A DNA stretch of 64,000 nucleotides, taken from Bacteroidetes bacterium 46-16. GTDB lineage: Bacteria > Bacteroidota > Bacteroidia > Chitinophagales > Chitinophagaceae. The stretch spans positions 18,818 through 82,817 of the forward strand of contig MKUN01000027.1 of NCBI GenBank assembly GCA_001897835.1, given 5' to 3'. The notes below the pieces were generated by a model. It ran no database searches and was not told where the DNA came from. It was given only the letters and a program-made list of their open reading frames with translations. The translations under genes were made by a program, and so were the position numbers. Shown one piece after another: positions 1 through 7,740 of the stretch. Each line of letters opens with the position of its first letter. Position 1 is the first letter of the stretch.

Positions 1-132
1 TTTCACACCCATTCGTTTAAAGGACCTGTTCCCTAAACACTGGTTTTGGTGACAGGCAATGGTTTCCACGTATTTACTGATATCACGCTAGGCCTTTTGC
101 CCTGGCTATTTTGTAATTATAAAACCATTTGA

Positions 133-651
133 ATGAATGATACCCATTGGTATGCTGTGATCATTGTCGCAGTTATCACGCTCATTATACTTTTATTTGT
201 TTATAGCGCGAGAAAACAAACCAAAAAAGCCCGGATGAATATGCTTGATGTATTGTCAAAAATATCCATGGCATACGGGTTAGAGCCGGACCGGCAGGAA
301 GTATACCATAATAAAATACTGGCCCTTGACAGCCAACGGAGATTTTTTGTTTTTGTGCATAGGGAGGAAGATGTATCCGGTGAAGCAATAGATCTGAGTA
401 ATGTCATCGAATGCAAGGTTGAGAAATTGACAACGCGCATTTCCCGCTTGCGAAAGGGTAATAAGCCTGAAATAGAAGAATCTGTCTGTAAGGTCCAATT
501 ATCCTTTTTACTTAAGGACAGAAGCGAAACATGTGTAACGATATATTCAGAGATAGGCGATGGGCTTTTTGAACAGCAGGAGCTTATAGCCGTAGCTGAG
601 AAGTGGCAACACATAATAAGAGACGTCATACATGTACGTTTTGCGAGTTAA
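133..651 (+). CDS. small membrane-anchored protein of unknown function
   Basis: I do not recognise this 172-residue protein. One strongly hydrophobic segment at about residues 7-25 is followed by a basic stretch (SARKQTKKAR), so it should be an inner-membrane protein with its N terminus outside and a cytoplasmic domain of about 145 residues. That domain is mixed alpha/beta in character, with no catalytic motif I can see, and ends in a helix (FEQQELIAVAEKWQHII). A second ATG four bases after the first is in another frame, so the first ATG is used. It stands alone on the plus strand ahead of an XRE regulator. Codon use is AT-richer than in most of the window, as for its neighbour, which may mark this left edge as accessory DNA. 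Confidence 0.7.
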   Translation: MNDTHWYAVIIVAVITLIILLFVYSARKQTKKARMNMLDVLSKISMAYGLEPDRQEVYHNKILALDSQRRFFVFVHREEDVSGEAIDLSNVIECKVEKLTTRISRLRKGNKPEIEESVCKVQLSFLLKDRSETCVTIYSEIGDGLFEQQELIAVAEKWQHIIRDVIHVRFAS

Positions 652-831
652 GCTTGCAATATAATATTAGGGAATGAGAGCGATATGCCGGTTAAGCAAA
701 ATTGTATTGTGCATGATTACATATCGTTCTCGCCCTATCTCCCCTATAACTATTTGGTGTGAATGAGATAATGAGCAATCATCTAGGGACCGATCACTGG
801 GAACTGGCAATAATGCTTTAAAAAATGCAAC

Positions 832-1179
832 ATGAATATTGGGAACGCTATTAAGATCATCAGAACAAAAAAGAAGATGACACAAGCAGAACTATGCACG
901 ATGTGCGGCATATCGCAAACATCTATGTCACAAATTGAGAATGGTTATAAAAAGCCTAAAAATACTACGATCAAGAAAATATGCCATGGACTGGATGTGT
1001 CTGAATCTTTGGTATATATCCTGGCAATGCAAACAACAGACATACCTCCAAACAAGAAAGAGATAGGCGATATACTATGGCCTGCGATACAATCCTTAGC
1101 GTTACAATTGATCTCAGGTGAAATAGACGAGCCATTAAAAGACCTTACAGAAAACACAGCGGAAATATTACTCCTATAA
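832..1179 (+). CDS. XRE-family helix-turn-helix transcriptional regulator
   Basis: A 115-residue protein with a Cro/C1-type helix-turn-helix at about residues 4-60: IGNAIKIIRTKKKMTQAEL is followed by the recognition-helix region GISQTSMSQIENGYKKP and a closing helix. The family binds operator DNA as a dimer. The C-terminal 50 residues (about 66-115) are helical with no known sensor domain. There is no gene in the 180 bases upstream and it converges on the TonB-receptor operon, so its target cannot be read from context; autoregulation is common for such small regulators. Orphan XRE genes often derive from mobile elements, and the local AT-rich codon use fits that, but no integrase or repeat is present. 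Confidence 0.9.
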   Translation: MNIGNAIKIIRTKKKMTQAELCTMCGISQTSMSQIENGYKKPKNTTIKKICHGLDVSESLVYILAMQTTDIPPNKKEIGDILWPAIQSLALQLISGEIDEPLKDLTENTAEILLL

Positions 1180-1226
1180 CGAGCCTATAAATAATGCTAC
1201 TGCCTTAAAGCCTAAAGCTCTGCTTT

Positions 1227-3533
1227 TTAGAATTTATATGTGGCGGTGATTTTGATAAAAAACGGTGTGCCGGGTGTATAGCAAATATCAGTTTGCGGAG
1301 GAATGTCTTGCGTCACTTCGCTCCTTAGCCGCGTTTCGGTGGCAAACTGTGCCTCCCTCCATTCTGTGTTCAACAGGTTTTGCACTTGTACACCAAGCTC
1401 GTACCGAGGTCTTATATAATTGATCACCGCATCGCATACAGTATAGCCCTGCGCAACAAGCGAATTGTCTTCAATAGCGGGCCTGTCGGCCATATAACGA
1501 TACCGCAATCCGGCATTCAGGTCCTTATGTATTTTAAACGTCAGCCCCCCAATAGAAGTGAAGGCAGCGGCCAGTGGCACATAGTTCTCTCCTTGTGGCT
1601 CATCCCGGTAGCGGACATGGGCATAATTGGCATCTGCATCAGCATACAGCCATTTCAGTATTTCATAACGTAGTGACAGGTCCATACCCCGTCTCCTCGT
1701 TCGTCCCGAAGGCTCTATAACGCCCCCGTCTCCACTATAAGTAAATTCCTGCTGCAGGTCCAGCTGCCATACGGCGAAAGATACCAGCAGTTTATCATAA
1801 GGCTTCATAATTAGTCCAAGGTCCATCGAGCTGGCAAGGGGTAATATATGGCCTATTACAGCGGCTTCTCCATGCTGCACTCCTGCCGACAAAGTTCTTG
1901 TATCATTCGAATGGAAACCTATACCGTAGCTATAGTATATCCTTGCATTATCCAGTATGTTGCAATGAATACCTGCCTTTGGGCTAAAAGCACTATTAGT
2001 ATAATTATAATCCTTTCGCTCTGCAGCAGGCATCTTGTCGTGGTAGTCTTGTATGAAATAATCGAATCTTGTGCCTGCATTAAGTACAAGACCGGGCAGC
2101 AGGTCGATAGTTTCATTAAGGTATGCGTATAGGTTGCTTTCATTAATATCCCCATAGGCTATACGCTTAAGTAAAATATTTTCATTAACAGTATGGCTCA
2201 GCTCGCTGTTCTGTATGTTGTCATATCTCATGCCTATACCCACTTCTGTTTTTGTCCTCATTCGTCCTATGTTATAGCGGGTATTGTATGCTGCATTGTA
2301 GCCACCGAACACTCTTTGTTCTGCCTGGTGTATCTCATCGCCATTCACGGTATCTTCGAGGAAATAGGTGAAATCTGAATACAGGCTGAAATCATAATAA
2401 CCGGCATAAATATTGGCTTTCAGATAGCTGTTGTTCGATATGGATTGAAAATATTGCACATTTACAGTGTACCTGCCAGTGCTGCCACCTTCGCCATCCA
2501 GCTCACCGAAACGATCTATGATACCTTCACTCACAGCCCGTTCCGGTATTTGCCCCGATGCATTCCAATAAGTATGAAAGCCCGACAGGGTAATACTTAA
2601 CTTCTTCTTGTCCGAAATATAGCTAGTGTATTTGCCGCTAAGGTTGAAGCGGTTAAAGTCTTGCGACCGGTCAAAATAACTGCGGTTATAACCATATTCA
2701 CCTGCCACATATGCGGTATGGCGACCTCCTGTTGTGTTCCGGTCGAAAAGGTCTATGCCTGCTGCAGCACGGAGGTACCCGTAACTGCCTCCGTCCAGTT
2801 TTACGAAACTTTTATCAAGGTGATCTTTTGTTTTGAACTCAACCCAGCCGGCAGTGGTAAGATTACCTTTGTCGATACGGTAAGGCCCTTTACCAAAATT
2901 CAATTCGCCGACCAGCTCAGGTATGATAAAATGTGAATCTGCAAATCCCTGCCCATGTGCATGCGATATCATGTTCACAGGCATACCATCCACACTTACA
3001 TTCACATCGGTACCATGGTCGCAATCAAAGCCACGCAAAAATACCTGTTCAGCCTTGCCGCCTCCCTGGTGCTGAGATGTAAAAAGCCCCGGTACCAGCC
3101 GCATCAGGTCTTGTGTGTTGTTTACCGGTCTTTGTTTCAGGTCCAGTTCGCTTAGAGTTCCCAGGCCAATGTCTTTTTTCGAACTGATGGCCACTTCACT
3201 CATTTTTATTGAACTGGGTTGCAGATTAAAGATTAGGCCGGTAGTAACACCATCTTCTATCTCCACTTGCCGGATAATGGTTTCAAAACCTACCAGGCTC
3301 ACAGTGATCCAGTATTTCCCTTTCTGCAGCCCCTTTACAAAAAAGTGCCCCAGTGCATCTGTAGCGGCTCCCTGTCCCGTGTTTTTAACGTAAATACTTG
3401 CACCCTCAACCGGTTTCCCGCCCGGGTTTTCATATACGATACCTTTTATACTGCCCGTATGTGCAAAGGTCTCTGCTGCAATACAGCACAGCAGGCAACA
3501 TAGCAAGAGTTTGAAAGTAAAGCGATGTGTCAT
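1227..3533 (-). CDS. TonB-dependent outer-membrane receptor with carboxypeptidase-regulatory-like domain
   Basis: A 768-residue TonB-dependent receptor for active import across the outer membrane. A signal peptide ends at ETFA (residue 24), leaving a predicted mature N-terminal histidine. Residues 27-110 form the beta-sandwich CarboxypepD_reg-like domain usual in Bacteroidota receptors. The plug follows (about 125-235), then a barrel ending in the terminal aromatic (ATYKF). The plug is unusually rich in possible metal ligands: GFDCDHGTD around 169-175 and SHAHGQGFADSHF around 190-202. It is the last gene of a minus-strand cluster, 12 bases behind the HupE-like permease gene, which suggests that the receptor and the permease handle the same substrate. 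Metal or metal-chelate uptake is my inference; the sequence does not fix the substrate. No SusD partner is present, which argues against glycan uptake. Confidence 0.9.
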   Translation of the reverse strand: MTHRFTFKLLLCCLLCCIAAETFAHTGSIKGIVYENPGGKPVEGASIYVKNTGQGAATDALGHFFVKGLQKGKYWITVSLVGFETIIRQVEIEDGVTTGLIFNLQPSSIKMSEVAISSKKDIGLGTLSELDLKQRPVNNTQDLMRLVPGLFTSQHQGGGKAEQVFLRGFDCDHGTDVNVSVDGMPVNMISHAHGQGFADSHFIIPELVGELNFGKGPYRIDKGNLTTAGWVEFKTKDHLDKSFVKLDGGSYGYLRAAAGIDLFDRNTTGGRHTAYVAGEYGYNRSYFDRSQDFNRFNLSGKYTSYISDKKKLSITLSGFHTYWNASGQIPERAVSEGIIDRFGELDGEGGSTGRYTVNVQYFQSISNNSYLKANIYAGYYDFSLYSDFTYFLEDTVNGDEIHQAEQRVFGGYNAAYNTRYNIGRMRTKTEVGIGMRYDNIQNSELSHTVNENILLKRIAYGDINESNLYAYLNETIDLLPGLVLNAGTRFDYFIQDYHDKMPAAERKDYNYTNSAFSPKAGIHCNILDNARIYYSYGIGFHSNDTRTLSAGVQHGEAAVIGHILPLASSMDLGLIMKPYDKLLVSFAVWQLDLQQEFTYSGDGGVIEPSGRTRRRGMDLSLRYEILKWLYADADANYAHVRYRDEPQGENYVPLAAAFTSIGGLTFKIHKDLNAGLRYRYMADRPAIEDNSLVAQGYTVCDAVINYIRPRYELGVQVQNLLNTEWREAQFATETRLRSEVTQDIPPQTDICYTPGTPFFIKITATYKF

Positions 3534-3545
3534 ACCTGCCTGTTA

Positions 3546-4205
3546 TTAACTAATGAAGAATATCCTTTCCAGGGTCCAGTATCCTGCCACCAGCGCTATA
3601 AGCAGGGAGGCAGGGATGACAACAAGCCTGCGATACCATAGCTTGCCAGCAAACTGGCGGGCCACAACCAGGTACATGAACAGGATGATGGTCAGTTGTC
3701 CCAACTCCACACCCACATTAAAACTTATTAGTGCAGTGGCAAATGCATATTGAGGCATACCCAGTTGCGATAGGGCCCCCGCAAAACCCATACCATGCAC
3801 CATACCGAACAGGAATACCATCACCATCCGCCAGGGTTTTACCTTATTCGAATAAATATTTTCAACTGCAAGAAATACGATCGATAAAGCGATCAGGGGC
3901 TCTACGATATTAGTTGGCGGTTTGATGATCCCATACATGGCCAGACCCAGTGTTATAGAATGGGCTATCGTAAACATCGATGCCTGTAGTATGATCTTCT
4001 TAAGGCTGGTATTGAGAAAAAATACACAAAGGATAAAAAGTATATGATCAAAGCCCAATGGAATGATATGCTCATAGCCAAGCACCAGGTATTTCATAAA
4101 TACCGATCCCCCGCTTTCTTTATCAAGCTGGTAATTTATGGTATGCGCCCATGCAGGAAAAGCAAAAGGCAGTAGCAATAACAGCAATAACAGGCTTTTT
4201 TTCAT
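3546..4205 (-). CDS. HupE/UreJ-family membrane protein, probable metal permease
   Basis: A 219-residue polytopic membrane protein. A signal peptide (residues 1-20, ending PAWA) leaves a mature N-terminal His21. About six transmembrane helices follow. The conserved polar residues of the HupE/UreJ family are visible inside the helices: YEHIIPLGFDH (H46, D53, H54), FTIAHS (H82), VEPLIALS (E102), GMVHGMGFAG (H137) and NVGVELGQ (E167). Characterised HupE/UreJ proteins take up nickel or cobalt next to hydrogenase or urease genes. Neither enzyme is present here; instead the gene sits 7 bases from a TPR lipoprotein gene and 12 bases from a TonB receptor gene. A metal-permease role in an envelope uptake system is therefore inferred from the family and the neighbours. 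Nickel, cobalt and copper are all possible. Confidence 0.85.
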   Translation of the reverse strand: MKKSLLLLLLLLPFAFPAWAHTINYQLDKESGGSVFMKYLVLGYEHIIPLGFDHILFILCVFFLNTSLKKIILQASMFTIAHSITLGLAMYGIIKPPTNIVEPLIALSIVFLAVENIYSNKVKPWRMVMVFLFGMVHGMGFAGALSQLGMPQYAFATALISFNVGVELGQLTIILFMYLVVARQFAGKLWYRRLVVIPASLLIALVAGYWTLERIFFIS

Positions 4206-4212
4206 CGCTCTT

Positions 4213-5562
4213 CTATTTAGCGGCCAGTAAGGTCTTTTGGTCTATGCCGGGCAATATGCTCTTTGCCTCCTGCATCAATTGATCACCTTTTAGCTGGTCG
4301 CCTGCGGCTGCATATATCATACCATTGCGATACAGGCTGATAGCATTTTTGCTATTGGTTCGCATGCTTTTAGCAGCATACTTTTGTGCTTCGGCATACC
4401 TGCCACTCTTATAATAGGCCCATGCGGCCAGTTCATTGGCATCAATATTATCAGGGCGCATTGCAAGATCATTAAGCGCATATTTTATTGCTTTGTCTGC
4501 AGCCCCGGCATCTATATAGGCCATTGCCAGCTCCCTGTTCGTATTGTGTTTCACCACTTGGTCCGCCTGGTCTTTTTCACCTTCCAGCAGTAGTGTTATC
4601 ACATCGTTACGTACCTCGTTGGCTTTTACTGTATCGTTTTTCAACTCATATAGGTCAGCAAGTTGTAAAACGAACATGGGCTGACTCATAAGTTTAATAG
4701 CATGTTTGGTCAGGGCAATTGCTGAGTCATAATTCTTTTCGCTTTGGGCTACTTTTGCCAATCCTGCCAATGCATAAGGATATTCGGGGCGATACATCAA
4801 TGATGTACGGTAAGCGAATGAAGCGCTATCGTTATTGCCCGTATTCAGGTATAGGTTGCCCAGCATTACCCGGGCCCATTCTGTGCTTTCGTCACCGGGC
4901 CCGCCTGCTTCTACGGCCATTTTCATAGCGGCTATTGCTCCTTTGTTGTCGCCGTATATCTGCCTCAGGTATGATGCACGTGAGTAGGAGCGCAGGTCTG
5001 GCCTTAATCCCAGCATTTTATCGCAGTCTTTCACAGCATCATCATAATGCCCCATTTCTACGTTGGCATCCACCAGTGCACCATATATGCCCGAATTCAT
5101 ACTGTTAATAGCTACAGCTTCCTCAGCCACATCCAGTGCTTCTTTGAACTGGTGCATGTTAAGCAGAACAACAGATTTTAAATTGAGTGCTTCAAATTCC
5201 AGCTCTTTATTGGCTGCATGTTCATTGGTTACCCTGTTCAGTACTTTTATTGCTGCATTGCTGTAGTAGCCACTGTTGCCGGTTATACGCCCCTCGCTAA
5301 TGTACACGCTGGCCAGTGATATAAATTGCCTGAGGTCGTCCGGGTTGTTTTTTAGCGAAGCAATAGCCTTATCATATGCTTTCTGTATCATATCCCTTTC
5401 TGCATCATTCCCTGCTTGTTTATCCCTGGCAAGCAGTGCAGGCACACTCAGTTCCTTGTTGATCTGCTCTTCATCTTTGCTGTTTGATGAATTACAGGCA
5501 CTGTATAAGAAGGTGCTGAGCAGTAAAAAAAATCCGGATAGTAGTGTAATGTGGCTTTTCAT
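4213..5562 (-). CDS. tetratricopeptide-repeat lipoprotein
   Basis: A periplasmic or membrane-anchored TPR protein of 449 residues. The start chosen gives MKSHITLLSG and a lipoprotein signal ending in the lipobox LYSAC (Cys23); an upstream in-frame ATG would only add 13 residues ahead of the signal peptide. After a short acidic linker the rest is helical repeats of about 34 residues, for example AIKVLNRVTNEHAANKELEF, VAINSMNSGIYGALVDANVE and ALNDLAMRPDNIDANELAAW, giving perhaps nine to eleven repeats. TPR domains bind peptides or proteins, so it probably acts as a scaffold. The gene lies between the DUF4331 pair and the HupE-like gene. A terminator-like hairpin upstream (5618-5644) may make it the first gene of a sub-operon or lower read-through from the DUF4331 genes. 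Confidence 0.88.
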   Translation of the reverse strand: MKSHITLLSGFFLLLSTFLYSACNSSNSKDEEQINKELSVPALLARDKQAGNDAERDMIQKAYDKAIASLKNNPDDLRQFISLASVYISEGRITGNSGYYSNAAIKVLNRVTNEHAANKELEFEALNLKSVVLLNMHQFKEALDVAEEAVAINSMNSGIYGALVDANVEMGHYDDAVKDCDKMLGLRPDLRSYSRASYLRQIYGDNKGAIAAMKMAVEAGGPGDESTEWARVMLGNLYLNTGNNDSASFAYRTSLMYRPEYPYALAGLAKVAQSEKNYDSAIALTKHAIKLMSQPMFVLQLADLYELKNDTVKANEVRNDVITLLLEGEKDQADQVVKHNTNRELAMAYIDAGAADKAIKYALNDLAMRPDNIDANELAAWAYYKSGRYAEAQKYAAKSMRTNSKNAISLYRNGMIYAAAGDQLKGDQLMQEAKSILPGIDQKTLLAAK

Positions 5563-5617
5563 GTGTCGTTGTTTTACAGTATATACGTAGTGCTGAAGCA
5601 AATGGTTTTAAAAAAGT

Positions 5618-5644
5618 AAAAGGGCGCATGTAGCGCCCCTTTAT
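5618..5644 (-). terminator. intrinsic terminator after the second DUF4331 gene
   Basis: Read on the minus strand, GGGCGC-TACAT-GCGCCC forms a GC-rich hairpin followed by TTTTACTTTTTT. It lies 20-45 bases past the stop of the 682-residue DUF4331 gene and about 56 bases before the TPR lipoprotein gene, so it could split the cluster into two transcription units or act as a partial terminator. Confidence 0.65.
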
Positions 5645-5662
5645 TAACATTCATCATTACTG

Positions 5663-7711
5663 TTAGTTGTTGGCTTTCACCAGTTTCACCGATTGTATGG
5701 TTCTGCCCCCGGCACTAAGTCGGGCAAAGTATATCCCGCTAGCCAGGTTGCTGCCGTTCCAGTGTGCGGTATATTCACCCGCTTCTTTTTGTTCATCAGC
5801 TATTACCTGTACCAGCCTGCCATTCAGGTCTGTAATTTGCAATACGATATGTGTTTTTGCTGCCAGCCTGTATTTCAGGGTCACATCGTTCACAAACGGG
5901 TTAGGATAGGCACTCATCGCTGCTATAGGGGCTGAAAGGCCTAACTCTTGTACACCTGTAGGTCCCGTATATTCATTGCCGGTAAAGCCGGGCCATGGTT
6001 GCTGCAGGTATGGGAAACATTGCTGGAAAGTTGTGTCATTATGGGTGATGCCTGCATTAAAATCCAACACATGCAACAGGTCGGGTGTTACCGGGTTGGT
6101 GGTAAAATCATCGTACCACAACCCTATAGCTGCCAGGGCCACGCCCGATACTGCCTGCAGTTCTATCGTAGTTACATCATCCTCGAGCCTGCGCCCGTTA
6201 GGGAAGCCATCCATATTGGGTATGAATTCGATATTAGTATTGTTATAGGCAGGGTCGGTCAGGCCGATCACTGCTGCCTTTACAATACCCAGCGAGCTGA
6301 AATTGGGATCATTGCGCGGGGTTACCGGCACTGCCATGTTCAGGCGCAGCAGGTCTGCGAACTCAGGTGTACCAATTATTGGTGAGTACAGCAGGAAGTT
6401 ATTGATGAATGGCTTGCCATTGGCCAATACATTCCCGCCCTTTCCTGTTGCCAGTTGATACGGTGCCAGGTTGGGCACACCCATCAGGAAGATGGGCATG
6501 ATATCTACTGAACGCGGGCTTGAGTTATCAGGCAGAAGGTAAGTACCATAGCCGCCTATATCTGCAAGCGCGGTGCCCGTCAATGCCAGCTGGTTCGCTT
6601 TCAGGGGGTAAAGCCCTTCGTGCGTGTTGCGGAAGTCATATGCGCCCAGCGAATTGGTCTGTATGCGCAGGCTGTCAAGGCCCGGTACTGCACTGCCAAA
6701 CTGCGAGTCGTCCATATACAGGCCCAGTTCAGGGTTCTCAAAATATTGCAGGAAGTTGCCATCTGCAGTATATGGGTTCGACCTGTTCCAGAGGTCTTTC
6801 ATACCGATCGGGATAACCACTTCGTTGGTCAATGGCATACCCAGGCGCGATACCTGTACCCAGTTGCCCGAATAAGTTGGTTCATCACCATTGGCACTAA
6901 GCGTGGTGATCTGTGGCCTGCTGGCCGATGCCCATACACCTATCACGAAGTTGCCATCCAGTATACTGCTGGCCTGTGATGTGCTTTGATTATTCTTTTG
7001 CAGCGTAGTGATCGGCACCTCGATTACGATCGAGTGGCAGTTGAATTTGGCCAGTCCGTCGCGTGCCTGTGCGCCGGTACGGAAGCCGCCCACATCAAAG
7101 GCGCCGCCAAGGTCCACGAAGAAGGGGTCATCCACTGGTCCGCAAAACAGCTGTTCGCCGGTGGTAGCGGTCATTACCGCTTGCTGCATCAGTGAGCCGT
7201 ACGAAGCTGCACCCAGGCCTACCGTAGCGTTCTGTATCGAGCGTGGTCCTATATTGGGTGGGGGCACTATGCCGTTACTGGCAATAGTTGTGAAGGTAGC
7301 GCCGCCGTCCATACTACGTTCGCAAGTGTAGGTGGTTTTTATATTCTGCTGCCCCAGCCTTATGTTGAAGAAGGTTGATGGGTCTTCATTCATATGCTGA
7401 AAGGTAAAGCGGTATATTATATTATCGCCTGCTGTGCTCGCATTGTTCTTAATATGTATCTCGTACCTGATGTTCTCGCCGAAGGTATAATAATTCGGCC
7501 CGCCTGCGGGATGCTCAAAGGGTATGTAATTTGCGATGAGCACTATTTTATTTGTGTCGCAGGGGCTCCTGAATGCATACAGGTCCGTATTGTCCGCTAT
7601 TGGGTCAAACGCTATGAGCGGTGCCTCGCGGTGGCTCGATGCCTTTGCTTTTATCTGTGGCAATAAAAATATGATCAATATCGCCACGGCTTTACTAAAT
7701 ATATTTTTCAT
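5663..7711 (-). CDS. DUF4331 family exported protein with T9SS sorting domain
   Basis: A 682-residue exported protein of the DUF4331 family, whose function is not established. The signal peptide ends in AKA (residue 24), so the mature protein begins Ser-Ser-His (SSHREAPLI), a conserved family start. The DUF4331 domain fills about residues 25-575, with blocks such as DNTDLYAFRSP, NGIVPPPNIGPRSI, FCGPVDDPFFVDLGG and FIPNMDGFPNGRRLEDD. Residues 595-682 are a T9SS C-terminal domain (AYPNPFVNDVTLKY to LASGIYFARL), which should carry it across the outer membrane and attach it to the cell surface. It is 29 bases downstream of a close paralogue that lacks this tail, so the pair looks like a tandem duplication with divergent localisation. 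The mature N-terminal X-X-His could bind Cu(II) or Ni(II); that is inference. Confidence 0.9.
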   Translation of the reverse strand: MKNIFSKAVAILIIFLLPQIKAKASSHREAPLIAFDPIADNTDLYAFRSPCDTNKIVLIANYIPFEHPAGGPNYYTFGENIRYEIHIKNNASTAGDNIIYRFTFQHMNEDPSTFFNIRLGQQNIKTTYTCERSMDGGATFTTIASNGIVPPPNIGPRSIQNATVGLGAASYGSLMQQAVMTATTGEQLFCGPVDDPFFVDLGGAFDVGGFRTGAQARDGLAKFNCHSIVIEVPITTLQKNNQSTSQASSILDGNFVIGVWASASRPQITTLSANGDEPTYSGNWVQVSRLGMPLTNEVVIPIGMKDLWNRSNPYTADGNFLQYFENPELGLYMDDSQFGSAVPGLDSLRIQTNSLGAYDFRNTHEGLYPLKANQLALTGTALADIGGYGTYLLPDNSSPRSVDIMPIFLMGVPNLAPYQLATGKGGNVLANGKPFINNFLLYSPIIGTPEFADLLRLNMAVPVTPRNDPNFSSLGIVKAAVIGLTDPAYNNTNIEFIPNMDGFPNGRRLEDDVTTIELQAVSGVALAAIGLWYDDFTTNPVTPDLLHVLDFNAGITHNDTTFQQCFPYLQQPWPGFTGNEYTGPTGVQELGLSAPIAAMSAYPNPFVNDVTLKYRLAAKTHIVLQITDLNGRLVQVIADEQKEAGEYTAHWNGSNLASGIYFARLSAGGRTIQSVKLVKANN

Positions 7712-7740
7712 GATCGTTTCTTTTGTCTTTAATAATGTAA

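Noticed and set aside
1227..3533. Polysaccharide utilisation locus around the TonB receptor
   Set aside because: No SusD-like lipoprotein, glycoside hydrolase or hybrid sensor is present near either TonB-dependent receptor.
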